A stretch of DNA of 29,200 bases, taken from contig JBMNNN010000005.1 of the NCBI GenBank assembly GCA_050942555.1, positions 1-29,200 of the forward strand, in the 5' to 3' direction. The position numbers and the translations under genes were made by a program. This document shows, piece after piece, positions 1-8,038 of the stretch (position 1 is the first letter of the stretch; each line of letters opens with the position of its first letter). The stretch comes from JAAYXU01 sp050942555 (GTDB taxonomy: Bacteria > Bacillota > Clostridia > Christensenellales > UMGS416). A model generated the notes under the pieces. It made no database searches, was not told where the DNA came from, and worked only from the letters and a program-made list of their open reading frames with translations.

Positions 1-162
1 AAAACGCTGATACTGCCGCAGTCGGGGCATAACCTGTACACGCGCGACGACTGGGATCTGATGGTCAGCGCGTGCATGGCCTTTTCGGAGGAACCGCAGA
101 GCATCGAGCGGTCCGCGCCCGCATCCCTGGCATGCGACGGCCTGCCGCGTCTGTTCGCGTAG
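1..162 (+). CDS. C-terminal end of a probable alpha/beta hydrolase (partial)
   Basis: The frame is open from base 1 and ends at the TAG at 160-162, giving the last 53 residues of a protein that begins outside the window. An SGHNLY segment near residue 9, followed by a DDWDLM helix, resembles the catalytic-histidine end of serine-hydrolase folds (esterases, lysophospholipases, S33 peptidases), where a Gly-His pair sits just before a last helix. The tail after residue 30 looks disordered. Codon use, with strong G/C at third positions, matches neighbouring genes. It converges with the sialidase gene, with only 22 bases between stop codons and no obvious terminator. The family assignment rests on one short motif and could be wrong. 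Confidence 0.45.
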   Translation, partial: KTLILPQSGHNLYTRDDWDLMVSACMAFSEEPQSIERSAPASLACDGLPRLFA

Positions 163-184
163 CGGTACGCCGATCGCGCTTAAA

Positions 185-1252
185 TCACGCGCCGGATGCT
201 TCCCAAAGCAGGCTGAGCGGAAAGGCCGCGATGGCGATTTGCTCGTATGGATGCCGCAGCCCCTTTTCATAGAGCACGTATACGGTATCTCCCGCGACCG
301 CCAGATCCGAGTAGGCCGAGGGCCCGGCGTGGACAAGGCGCGACGCGGCCCAGCTTTCTCCGCCATCAAGGCTCAGGCGCACGGTCAGCCGCGCGCGTTT
401 CTCCGAGGCGCAGTTGCTGAAAAGCAGTGCGCCGCCGGGCAGGCCTAGCAGGCTTCCCTGACAGACGGGATCAGGAAGCGCCCGATCGATCCGCGCTTCG
501 CCGAACGTATGCCCGCCGTCGCGGCTTATCGATACCGCGCGATACGGCGCGTTGTAATTGCGCATATTGAGCACCACCGATCCGTCGGCGCGCTGGGCGG
601 CGGCGCACTCATTAAAGCCCGGCCCTACGGGGTTTCCGGCGCGCCAGGTCAGGCCGTGATCGTCCGAATAGACGCAGTGCGAATAGATCCGCTCGCGCAT
701 GAGGCCAGGATCGTCCATGATCAGGCTCATGTCGCAGGGTACGAGCAGCCTTCCCGAGGATAGCTGTATGCCGTGGCAGGGGCCGGTGGCGTACCAGCCC
801 CAGTGCGCGGGCTTGACCTGCGCGGTGATGTCCCGGGGCGCGGACCAGGTCTGGCCGTGGTCGCGGCTGACCACCGCGTGCACCGTGCGCGGCGCGCGTC
901 CCATGTGGATCAGGGGTTCGGGCCTGTCGGCGCGGTTCATGCAGAAAAGCATATGGATAAAGCCCGTATCGCCGTCAACCACCGGCGCGGGATTGCCCGC
1001 CGTATCGCCTCCGCCGCGCACCACGACGCGTGCAGGCCCCCAGGTAGCGCCCCGGTCCGCGCTCCTTCGCGCGAGGATGTCGATGGCGCCCGAGTCGCCC
1101 TGCCCGTCGCGGCGCCCTTCGCACAGCGCCAGCAGGCTTCCGTCGGCGGCGTACGCGAGCGCCGGGATCCGGTATGTATGGTATCCGCCTTCTCCGGCCC
1201 GAAAGAGCGTCCGCTCCGATATTTCCGCGATGACGCACCCTCCTTTTCGCAC
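185..1252 (-). CDS. Exo-alpha-sialidase (neuraminidase), GH33-like, cytoplasmic
   Basis: A six-bladed beta-propeller sialidase that would release terminal sialic acid from oligosaccharides. The RIP motif follows GGYHTY near the N-terminus and supplies an active-site arginine. Five Asp-boxes are visible: SADRGATW, SRDHGQTW, SDDHGLTW, SRDGGHTF and SLDGGESW. The GDSGAIDI segment holds the likely acid/base aspartate, FNECAAAQRADGS the glutamate, and SAYSDLAV the nucleophilic tyrosine. There is no signal peptide, so it probably acts on imported sialosides. About 350 residues is a normal length for a single-domain bacterial enzyme. The start is uncertain. The GTG at 1252 has no ribosome site, while a strong AAAAGGAGG (about 1239-1248) lies 7 bases before an in-frame ATC at 1231 (see findings). 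No sialic acid catabolic genes are nearby. Confidence 0.88.
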   Translation of the reverse strand: MRKGGCVIAEISERTLFRAGEGGYHTYRIPALAYAADGSLLALCEGRRDGQGDSGAIDILARRSADRGATWGPARVVVRGGGDTAGNPAPVVDGDTGFIHMLFCMNRADRPEPLIHMGRAPRTVHAVVSRDHGQTWSAPRDITAQVKPAHWGWYATGPCHGIQLSSGRLLVPCDMSLIMDDPGLMRERIYSHCVYSDDHGLTWRAGNPVGPGFNECAAAQRADGSVVLNMRNYNAPYRAVSISRDGGHTFGEARIDRALPDPVCQGSLLGLPGGALLFSNCASEKRARLTVRLSLDGGESWAASRLVHAGPSAYSDLAVAGDTVYVLYEKGLRHPYEQIAIAAFPLSLLWEASGA

Positions 1253-1320
1253 GGGTATTACCGTTCGACGGACTGCCAATGGTATCCTGCTTTTATTCAC
1301 ATGTGCATTTTTGGCGTAAT

Positions 1321-1331
1321 TATGCTATAAT
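1321..1331 (+). promoter_or_regulatory. Extended -10 promoter of the CarD-like gene
   Basis: TATAAT at 1326-1331 is preceded by TGC, an extended -10 element. No good -35 is found at 17 bases, as expected when an extended -10 is used. The predicted start of transcription near 1338 leaves a leader of about 60 bases before the ATG at 1399. Confidence 0.6.
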
Positions 1332-1398
1332 GTATATCGCTAAACATATGGATCGCCCTGATGACACGTGTATGATGCCATGCGAAAGGAGGGATATC

Positions 1399-1917
1399 AT
1401 GTTCTCAGTAGGAGATACCGTCATATATGGAAACACCGTTTGCAGGATCACCGGCACGAAGGATATGAAATGCGAGCAAAAGGTTCGCAAATATTATGTG
1501 CTCACGCCCATATATGAAAGGGACTCGACATACTATCTGCCTATAGGCAGCAAGAAGGTTGAAAGGAAAATGATCCCCACCCTTTCGGCGGACGAAATCC
1601 GTGCGCTCATCAAGGATATGCCCAATGAAGATACGATCTGGATCGAAAACAAAAACGAACGAGCGGCGCAGTACAAGCAGATTCTGGCCGGCGAAGACCG
1701 CCGCGCGCTTGTCAAGCTCATAAAGACGCTCCATCTTCAGCAGCGGGAGCTAAAGGCGGCAGGCCGGAAACTGAACGTAGCCGATGCGCAGTTCTTAAGG
1801 TATGCGGAAAAAGCCCTGTACGATGAGTTTGCGCTGGTGCTTAATATAGAGCGGGAAGAAATACTTCCCTACATTGCCGGGCAAATGGAAGAGGTCGCCC
1901 GGGAAGACGACAGATAA
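1399..1917 (+). CDS. CarD family transcriptional regulator
   Basis: The 172-residue protein has the CarD/TRCF-type RNA polymerase interaction domain at residues 1-60. It opens MFSVGDTVIYGNTVCRITG, the beta-barrel start seen in CarD proteins, and continues with YYVLTPIYERDSTYYLP and a lysine-rich KKVERKMIP strand. A helical C-terminal half (about 65-172) matches the DNA-contacting helical domain of the family. CarD proteins bind the RNA polymerase beta subunit and stabilise or tune open complexes at promoters, often for rRNA or stress genes. The start at 1399 is chosen because AAAGGAGGG lies 6 bases upstream; the longer frame has no ribosome site and overlaps the promoter. It is probably monocistronic. 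Its target promoters cannot be read from this window. Confidence 0.85.
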   Translation: MFSVGDTVIYGNTVCRITGTKDMKCEQKVRKYYVLTPIYERDSTYYLPIGSKKVERKMIPTLSADEIRALIKDMPNEDTIWIENKNERAAQYKQILAGEDRRALVKLIKTLHLQQRELKAAGRKLNVADAQFLRYAEKALYDEFALVLNIEREEILPYIAGQMEEVAREDDR

Positions 1918-2062
1918 GGCAGCACAGCGCCGGTATTTTATCGGGTCATTTTTATTTGCGCGATCAGGACGCCCGGCAAGACAAATTCAATAATGAATGC
2001 GCGCGTAAGTCTGGCAGGCGGGTCTTGTGCCCTGTCACATGATTTCGATATTATTGGGTCAT

Positions 2063-2077
2063 AATGGCAATGCCATT
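2063..2077. other. Short dyad in the 1918-2214 intergenic region
   Basis: AATGGC-AAT-GCCATT is a perfect 6-bp inverted repeat with a 3-base centre. A related half-site, TTGGCAAAT, follows at about 2087-2095. It lies about 80 bases upstream of the promoter at 2156-2184 and could be a regulator site. The rest of the 297-base gap is AT-rich and I see no gene or clear terminator for the CarD-like gene in it. Confidence 0.25.
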
Positions 2078-2155
2078 TGGTCGCGATTGGCAAATAATAC
2101 GGACTTTAGAAATAAAAATACCGGTACAATAATGGGTAATCCGTCAAATAAATCA

Positions 2156-2184
2156 TTGCGTCTTTATCACAAATATGCGATAAT
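2156..2184 (+). promoter_or_regulatory. Sigma-A promoter of the ArsR-type regulator gene
   Basis: TTGCGT at 2156-2161 and GATAAT at 2179-2184 are separated by 17 bases, with a TGC extended -10. Transcription would begin near 2191, giving a short leader containing the GGAAGGG ribosome site before the ATG at 2215. Confidence 0.6.
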
Positions 2185-2214
2185 GATGAAAACGAACGGA
2201 AGGGTGTTTCCCCG

Positions 2215-3273
2215 ATGGAAATAGCGTATCGTCCTGCGCCGGGCATGGTATTTGACCTGATCCAGGGGATTAAGTACGGGGTTAACGACGAATTGTATGA
2301 TCGCATCGTCGCGCTCGCAGGGATCGCTCCCGATCCGGCGGTAAGCGAGGCGGCCCAGAGCATCTGGCAGAGCCAGGACAGGGAAACGCCTGGGGCTGTC
2401 CTGTTTTTCTCGAAGAAAAACTGCCCTGAGTGCTTCATGACCCACTATTATTTCAGGAGGCTGGGGGAATTTCCCTCGCCCGAAGCGCTCATTGAGAATT
2501 TCCGGTCGATGGATCATGTCGACCTTCGCAGAGAGGTATTTTCCTTCTATGTCAGGGAGGCGCGGAGGCCCGACTGCAGCCAGCTGTTCGCTGATCCGGC
2601 GACGCTGCACGCGATGATTGACGCGGTTCCGGGGTCCCCGGTGCTCAAATGGGAAATGATGACGCTCATTTATGCGCCCGGCAAGCTCATCGAGCCCACT
2701 GCCGCGCTGATGACCGCGGTGGCCGGGCGGCTTGCGGAGGTGTACAGGAAGAACGCGAAGACGCTCGAGAACTTCCGCCTGCGCATCGAGACAAAGATCA
2801 GCAACGATCTGCAAGTGCTGCGCGAAGAACTCAGCCAGATAGAGAGCCGCTTTGCGATGACCTTTGGCGACAGGCTGACATTCTCCTGCTCGTTCATGCA
2901 CGAGACGACGATCGCGCCCATCCGCCAGCGCGATTCACAGATCGTGATACTGGGCGTCAACTATCAAAAGATTCTGGGCACCCACTATGTGGACAACGAT
3001 CCGATCAATCTGGACGCGACGCTCAAGGCGCTTTCCGACACCGCGCGGCTCAAGATACTCCAGATGCTGGCCCTGCGGGACATGTATGTAGCGGAAATAG
3101 CCGAAGCGATCGACAAGGGCATGTCCACCACGTCGTACCATCTGGATATGCTCCACTTCGCGGGGCTTGTCTCCAGCCGCACCGAGGGCAAGCGCACGTA
3201 CTATATGCTGGACCGCGCCAATTTCCAAAAGCGGCTCGAGCTGCTGCAGCATTTCATGGGCATGAAACGCTGA
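2215..3273 (+). CDS. ArsR-type winged-helix transcriptional regulator with large N-terminal domain
   Basis: The 352-residue protein has a clear ArsR-like winged helix at its C-terminus (about residues 260-345). LKALSDTARLKILQML is the classic first helices, MYVAEIAEAI and MSTTSYHLDMLHFAGLV the helix-turn-helix and recognition helix, and KRTYYML the wing. The first 250 residues are a domain I do not recognise by name; large N-terminal domains of this kind occur in DUF5937-like regulators, so a ligand or protein sensor is inferred. The cysteine pair in NCPECFMTHYYF (about residue 70) could bind metal but is not a standard ArsR metal site. The start follows GGAAGGG at 2198-2204. Downstream is a two-way terminator shared with gdhA. 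Target genes are unknown; autoregulation is possible. Confidence 0.78.
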   Translation: MEIAYRPAPGMVFDLIQGIKYGVNDELYDRIVALAGIAPDPAVSEAAQSIWQSQDRETPGAVLFFSKKNCPECFMTHYYFRRLGEFPSPEALIENFRSMDHVDLRREVFSFYVREARRPDCSQLFADPATLHAMIDAVPGSPVLKWEMMTLIYAPGKLIEPTAALMTAVAGRLAEVYRKNAKTLENFRLRIETKISNDLQVLREELSQIESRFAMTFGDRLTFSCSFMHETTIAPIRQRDSQIVILGVNYQKILGTHYVDNDPINLDATLKALSDTARLKILQMLALRDMYVAEIAEAIDKGMSTTSYHLDMLHFAGLVSSRTEGKRTYYMLDRANFQKRLELLQHFMGMKR

Positions 3274-3290
3274 GAGCATATGCTGATAAA

Positions 3291-3322
3291 AAGGCCCGGG
3301 GGCAAAGCGCCTCCGGGCTTTA
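3291..3322. terminator. Bidirectional intrinsic terminator between the ArsR-type gene and gdhA
   Basis: The stem GCCCGGGGGC (3294-3303) pairs with GCCTCCGGGC (3309-3318) with one G-T pair and an AAAGC loop. A-rich sequence on the left and TTTAT on the right provide U-runs for both strands; the one serving gdhA is stronger (TTTTT). Confidence 0.85.
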
Positions 3323-3334
3323 TCTGACAGGGAC

Positions 3335-4681
3335 TTATACGACGCCCTGGCTCATCATCGCATCGGCGATTTTTTCAAACCCCGCGATGTTCGCGCCCAC
3401 GACGTAATTGCCCGGGTGTCCGTAATGGGCGGCGGTTTCGTCGATTCTGCGGAATATGCCCGCCATAATCGACTGCAGCCGGGAATCCACCTCCTCGAAC
3501 GACCAGGGAAGGCGCAGGCTGTTCTGGCTCATTTCGAGCGCCGAAACGGCGACGCCGCCCGCGTTGGCCGCCTTGCCGGGGACAAAAAGCACGCCCTGAC
3601 GCTGCAGGTAGCGCGTCGCGTCCAGGGTTGTGGGCATGTTGGCGCCTTCGACTACCGCGATGCAGCCGTTTGCGACCAGCGCGCGTGCGCCCTCTATGTC
3701 CAGTTCGTTCTGTGTGGCGCAGGGCAGCGCGATGTCGCACGGCACGTTCCATATCCCGGCGCTGCCCGGCGTGTAGACCGCCGCGGGGCGGCTGGCCGTG
3801 TAGTCCGCGATCCTGCGGCGCTCTACCTGCTTGAGCCGCTTTATAAGATCCAGGTCGATGCCGTCCGCGTCGTAGACATACCCGTCTGAATCGCTCATCG
3901 CGACGACCTTTCCCCCCATAGCCGTCGCTTTTTCATGGGCGTACAGCGCGACGTTGCCCGAGCCGGATATCACGATGGTCTTATCCACCAATGACTGGTC
4001 CCGCGTCTTAAGAAGCTCTCCGACCAGGTAGACAAGGCCGTAACCGGTGGCTTCGATGCGCGCCATGCTTCCGCCGTAGGTGAGGCCCTTGCCCGTCAGC
4101 ACGCTGGCCGACCGGTTCGTGATGCGCTTGTACTGGCCGTAGAAGTAGCCGATTTCGCGGCTGCCGACGCCGATGTCTCCGGCGGGTACGTCCACGTCGG
4201 CCCCGATATGCCGGAAAAGCTCGGTCATGAAGCTCTGGCAGAATCGCATGACCTCCATATCGGATTTGCCCTTCGGATCGAAGTCCGAGCCGCCCTTGCC
4301 ACCTCCGATCGGAAGCCCGGTCAGCGAATTCTTCAGACACTGTTCGAATGCCAGGAACTTGATGATGCTCAGATTGACCGACGGATGGAGACGGAGCCCG
4401 CCCTTATAGGGGCCGATGGCGCTGTTGAACTGCACGCGGTAGCCGCGGTTGACCTGCACTTTTCCCGCGTCGTCCAGCCAGGGCACGCGGAATGATACGA
4501 CGCGTTCGGGCTCCACGAACCGCTCGAGCAGGGAAGCCTTCTCATACTCGGGATGGCGGTCGAATACCGGCTGCAGCGACTCGAGTATTTCGGTGGCAGC
4601 CTGTGTAAATTCGGGCTCACCGGCGTTCCTGCGCTGAAGCTCGCGCAGTATTCTGGCTGTATAGTTGGATGCGGCTGTCAT
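3335..4681 (-). CDS. gdhA: Glutamate dehydrogenase, hexameric, probably NADP-dependent
   Basis: Interconverts 2-oxoglutarate plus ammonium and glutamate in the cytoplasm. The 448-residue length is almost exactly that of the E. coli enzyme (447). The substrate lysine is in IGPYKGGLRLHP (about K93), the catalytic lysine in GLPIGGGKGGSDFDPKG (about K129), and the active-site aspartate in VPAGDIGVGSREIGY (about D169). The nucleotide domain has SGSGNVALYAHEKA, followed by VVAMSDSDGYVYD; a serine/aspartate pattern there is usual in NADP-preferring enzymes. The ATG at 4681 is chosen because it has GCGAGG 8 bases upstream and gives the family length; a longer frame to 4771 lacks support. A sigma-A promoter lies about 160 bases upstream. 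It is monocistronic and ends in a strong terminator shared with the converging gene. Confidence 0.97.
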   Translation of the reverse strand: MTAASNYTARILRELQRRNAGEPEFTQAATEILESLQPVFDRHPEYEKASLLERFVEPERVVSFRVPWLDDAGKVQVNRGYRVQFNSAIGPYKGGLRLHPSVNLSIIKFLAFEQCLKNSLTGLPIGGGKGGSDFDPKGKSDMEVMRFCQSFMTELFRHIGADVDVPAGDIGVGSREIGYFYGQYKRITNRSASVLTGKGLTYGGSMARIEATGYGLVYLVGELLKTRDQSLVDKTIVISGSGNVALYAHEKATAMGGKVVAMSDSDGYVYDADGIDLDLIKRLKQVERRRIADYTASRPAAVYTPGSAGIWNVPCDIALPCATQNELDIEGARALVANGCIAVVEGANMPTTLDATRYLQRQGVLFVPGKAANAGGVAVSALEMSQNSLRLPWSFEEVDSRLQSIMAGIFRRIDETAAHYGHPGNYVVGANIAGFEKIADAMMSQGVV

Positions 4682-4805
4682 AATAATACCTCGCTTTTTC
4701 AAATCTTCCCGCTTCCTGGGGCTTTTCATGCATGATGCCACCGGCGCTGCGAATGGGCCCGGGACGGGCAAGACAGCCGACGGGTATTTTCCGGCGTTTA
4801 TACAT
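4617..4805 (-). CDS. Possible leader ORF overlapping the gdhA start
   Basis: Within the gdhA leader an ATG at 4805 follows GGGGGAG by 6 bases and opens a 62-codon frame. The frame runs past the gdhA ATG in another register and stops inside gdhA. The peptide is basic (starts MYKRRKIP) and unlike any family I know. Coding by chance in GC-rich DNA is likely; I include it because of the ribosome-site spacing and the position in a long leader. Confidence 0.2.
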   Translation of the reverse strand: MYKRRKIPVGCLARPGPIRSAGGIMHEKPQEAGRFEKARYYYDSRIQLYSQNTARASAQERR

Positions 4806-4836
4806 CTCGATCTCCCCCAAAAAAAGGTTTGCGATC

Positions 4837-4865
4837 ATACTATCACGGCGCAGCCAAAAATGCAA
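4837..4865 (-). promoter_or_regulatory. Sigma-A promoter of gdhA
   Basis: On the minus strand TTGCAT (4860-4865) and TAGTAT (4837-4842) are spaced by 17 bases. The predicted transcript begins near 4830 and has a leader of about 150 bases before the gdhA ATG. Confidence 0.55.
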
Positions 4866-5038
4866 GAAATATATTTGAATCTTGCAGAATAACACAGGAA
4901 CCGGCTGGAAATGCAGGAACGGGACCGACGGACGGCATTTTGTAGCGGCTATCCTGCAATTTGACGACAGGTTTTGGTGCGCAGATCGGGTTTGCCCGCA
5001 GGAAAAAGAGCCGCGGGATGGAATAAACAGGGCATCCC

Positions 5039-5067
5039 TTGACAAGCCACCGGCATGATAATACTAT
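5039..5067 (+). promoter_or_regulatory. Sigma-A promoter of the L,D-transpeptidase operon
   Basis: Consensus TTGACA (5039-5044), 17-base spacer, TACTAT (5062-5067). A second TTGACA at 5073-5078 has no matching -10. The rest of the 4682-5115 gap holds the gdhA promoter and leader; I see no other gene in it. Confidence 0.65.
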
Positions 5068-5115
5068 TAACGTTGACAGGTGATACAGAAACTAAAAAAA
5101 ACGGGCGGTGAAGCG

Positions 5116-5916
<801 letters not shown>

Positions 5917-5950
5917 GGAAAACCGAAACGAAAGAAAAGAGGTACACGAC

Positions 5951-6844
5951 ATGAGGAAACTGCTTGCGATACTGGCCGCAGTACTGCTGATGGGCGGCTG
6001 TACTCCTGTGGGCGATCCGCAAGCTGCCACGACGCTCCCGACCCGGCCGCCCGAATCAGCTGCGGTCACACGCACTCCCGGGCCCACGTCGGAGGCTACC
6101 CCGGCTGAGACCCCCGCGCCTACGCCCACTCCGCTGCCCTCGGCGCAGCCGGGCTATATCGACACCCAGGACGGCGACGGCGTCAATCTGCGCAGCCAGC
6201 CCTCCAGCGCCTCGGACGATACGATCATCGGCACGCTCGAGGAGGGCGCCGCCGTCCGCATCGTCGATCAGAAGGACGGCTGGGCAACGATACTGCTGGA
6301 CGACGGAACGCTGGCCTACGTGAATCTCGACTTCGTGCGGCTGGGCGAGAAGCCGCCCGAGCCAAAGCATCCCTACTACATCTATGTGGAGAAGGGATCC
6401 TTCACGATCAACGTATACGGGCTGGACGAAAACAACGAGCACACCGTGCTGCTGCACTCGTGGCGCACTGCGATCGGCCAAGGCAGCATGACGCCTACCG
6501 GGAAATTCAGGCTGGGCAAGCGGTACGAGTGGAAGGAGTACAACACGGGCTCGAGCATCCGGTACGCGACGAAGTTTCACGGCAGCCTGTATATACACGG
6601 GCCGCTGTACAGCCGACAGGATAAGAACCATATGTATAACGACCAGTACCGCGAGATCGGCACCAAGGCGACCAGGGGATGCCTGCGCACGACCAGCTAC
6701 GCGGCCTGGTGGATATACGAGCACTGTGAGGAGGGAACCATCGTCGAGATCGTAAACGGCAGCCCGCGCGGCACGTCCAGCGAGGACCCGCCCAGGATCG
6801 AGACGTCTCACCTCGACCCGACCGAATCCCTGATAGGAACGTAG
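5951..6844 (+). CDS. L,D-transpeptidase (YkuD) lipoprotein with SH3b domain
   Basis: A second secreted transpeptidase, paralogous to the one upstream over its catalytic domain. Residues 1-17 are a lipoprotein signal (lipobox MGGC, Cys17). A Thr/Pro-rich spacer follows to about 68, then a bacterial SH3-like domain (about 70-133; GDGVNLRSQPS, GTLEEGAAVRIVDQKDGWATILL) likely to bind wall peptides. The YkuD domain is at about 140-270 with YYIYVEKGSFTINVY, GQGSMTPTGKF, IHGPLYS (about H216) and ATRGCLRT (about C244). Arg replaces the His of the usual SHGC motif. The start follows AAGAGG by 8 bases. The gap to the upstream gene is 34 bases and to the next gene 8, so all three are probably one transcript. 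Confidence 0.88.
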   Translation: MRKLLAILAAVLLMGGCTPVGDPQAATTLPTRPPESAAVTRTPGPTSEATPAETPAPTPTPLPSAQPGYIDTQDGDGVNLRSQPSSASDDTIIGTLEEGAAVRIVDQKDGWATILLDDGTLAYVNLDFVRLGEKPPEPKHPYYIYVEKGSFTINVYGLDENNEHTVLLHSWRTAIGQGSMTPTGKFRLGKRYEWKEYNTGSSIRYATKFHGSLYIHGPLYSRQDKNHMYNDQYREIGTKATRGCLRTTSYAAWWIYEHCEEGTIVEIVNGSPRGTSSEDPPRIETSHLDPTESLIGT

Positions 6845-6852
6845 GAGGAATC

Positions 6853-7965
6853 ATGAGAAAATTGCTGCCGGTACTCGCTGCGTGTGCGCTGCTCGCAGGA
6901 TGCGGCTTTCTCGACATCGCGACGCCCCGGCAGACCGGACCTTCGGCCACGCTGCCGCCCGCGCCAACCGCTGTTTCCGTGACGGCGACCGCGATACCGG
7001 CCGTAACGCCCACGCCTGCGCCCACCTTGACCCCCGAGCCTACGCCTGAGCCCACCGCGCCGCCGATAGCCGGGACCGTGAAGCTCAGGGACGCGGGAAG
7101 CGTGCTCTATGCCAGGGTTGGTCCCGGCAGGAACGAGACCGCGGTCGGCGTGATCGAGAACGGAGCCGTGGTTCCGGTCCTCGAAACGGTGGACGGGTGG
7201 TGCAGAATACGGTTCGGAGAGCGGGAGCTGTACGCGTCGGCCGACTATATCACGCTCGACCCTGCAGCTACGCCCCCCGAGGACATCGATATATGCTACT
7301 ATGTGCGGCCAACGACCGGCGTCGAGCTCGTCGACGACCCGAAAGGGACCGTGGACGAGGATGGGAACAAGGTCAAGATCGAAAAGGAGGTCATCGACAA
7401 CCTGGTCGACGTGACCGCCGTGATTCCGTCGATAGACGTCGTGATGATTTTCTCCAGGCCCGATAACTTCACGGGTGTGCAGTACTATCCCGATCCCGTG
7501 TGCCTGCTGCAGAAGGGTACGGCCGAGAAGCTCAGAAAAGCGCAGGAGAAATTTATGGCCGACGGGTACTGCATCCGGGTTTATGACGCATACCGTCCGC
7601 TTTCGGTGCAAAAGAAGCTTTTTGAGTTCGTGGGCGGCAACCGGACCTATATCGCTTCGCCCGAGGTGGGATCCAAGCACAACCGGGGCGCGGCGGTGGA
7701 TATGACGCTTATCGACAGCGAGGGCAACGAGCTCGAGATGCCGTCGCCGATCCATACGATGAATACCGATTCGTCCCGGAAAAACCCGAATATGACCGAG
7801 CAGGCACGGAAAAACATGGATTACATGACCGATATCATGGTCGAATGCGGATTTACCCCCTACAACGGCGAATGGTGGCATTTCAACGACAAGGATTTCG
7901 ACAAGTACATGCTGACCGATTACGACCTGTCGAAGGTTCTCCTGTACATCCGGAAGCCGGGATGA
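6853..7965 (+). CDS. VanX-type D-Ala-D-Ala dipeptidase lipoprotein with SH3-like domain
   Basis: A zinc peptidase of family M15D with a lipoprotein signal (lipobox LAGC, Cys17), a Pro/Thr linker to about 72, an SH3b-like domain (about 73-136; SVLYARVGPGRNETAVGVI) and a catalytic domain (about 145-365). Zinc ligands and catalytic residues of VanX are visible: SKHNRGAAVDM (about H276, D283), EWWHFND (about E340, H343), and YDAYRPL with the substrate arginine (about R248). Classical VanX cleaves free D-Ala-D-Ala in the cytoplasm. This one is predicted outside the membrane, so wall-derived dipeptides or stem ends are more likely substrates. The ATG follows AGGAGG by 5 bases, and only 8 bases separate it from the transpeptidase stop. 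No vanA/vanH-like genes are in the window, so a glycopeptide-resistance cassette is not indicated. Confidence 0.88.
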   Translation: MRKLLPVLAACALLAGCGFLDIATPRQTGPSATLPPAPTAVSVTATAIPAVTPTPAPTLTPEPTPEPTAPPIAGTVKLRDAGSVLYARVGPGRNETAVGVIENGAVVPVLETVDGWCRIRFGERELYASADYITLDPAATPPEDIDICYYVRPTTGVELVDDPKGTVDEDGNKVKIEKEVIDNLVDVTAVIPSIDVVMIFSRPDNFTGVQYYPDPVCLLQKGTAEKLRKAQEKFMADGYCIRVYDAYRPLSVQKKLFEFVGGNRTYIASPEVGSKHNRGAAVDMTLIDSEGNELEMPSPIHTMNTDSSRKNPNMTEQARKNMDYMTDIMVECGFTPYNGEWWHFNDKDFDKYMLTDYDLSKVLLYIRKPG

Positions 7966-7981
7966 TATATTGAACGGGATT

Positions 7982-8012
7982 CGCGGCGGGGCAAGCCCCG
8001 CCGCGTCCTTTT
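7982..8012 (+). terminator. Strong intrinsic terminator of the cell-wall operon
   Basis: CGCGGCGGGGC (7982-7992) pairs perfectly with GCCCCGCCGCG (7995-8005), followed by TCCTTTT. The minus-strand side has no U-run, so it acts mainly for the plus-strand operon. Confidence 0.85.
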
Positions 8013-8038
8013 GAATTGGGAATCAACAAGTCCCTGCC

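Noticed and set aside
6853..7965. Glycopeptide-resistance vanX cassette
   Set aside because: No vanH, vanA-type ligase or vanRS genes are present and the protein is a lipoprotein, so a resistance cassette is not supported.
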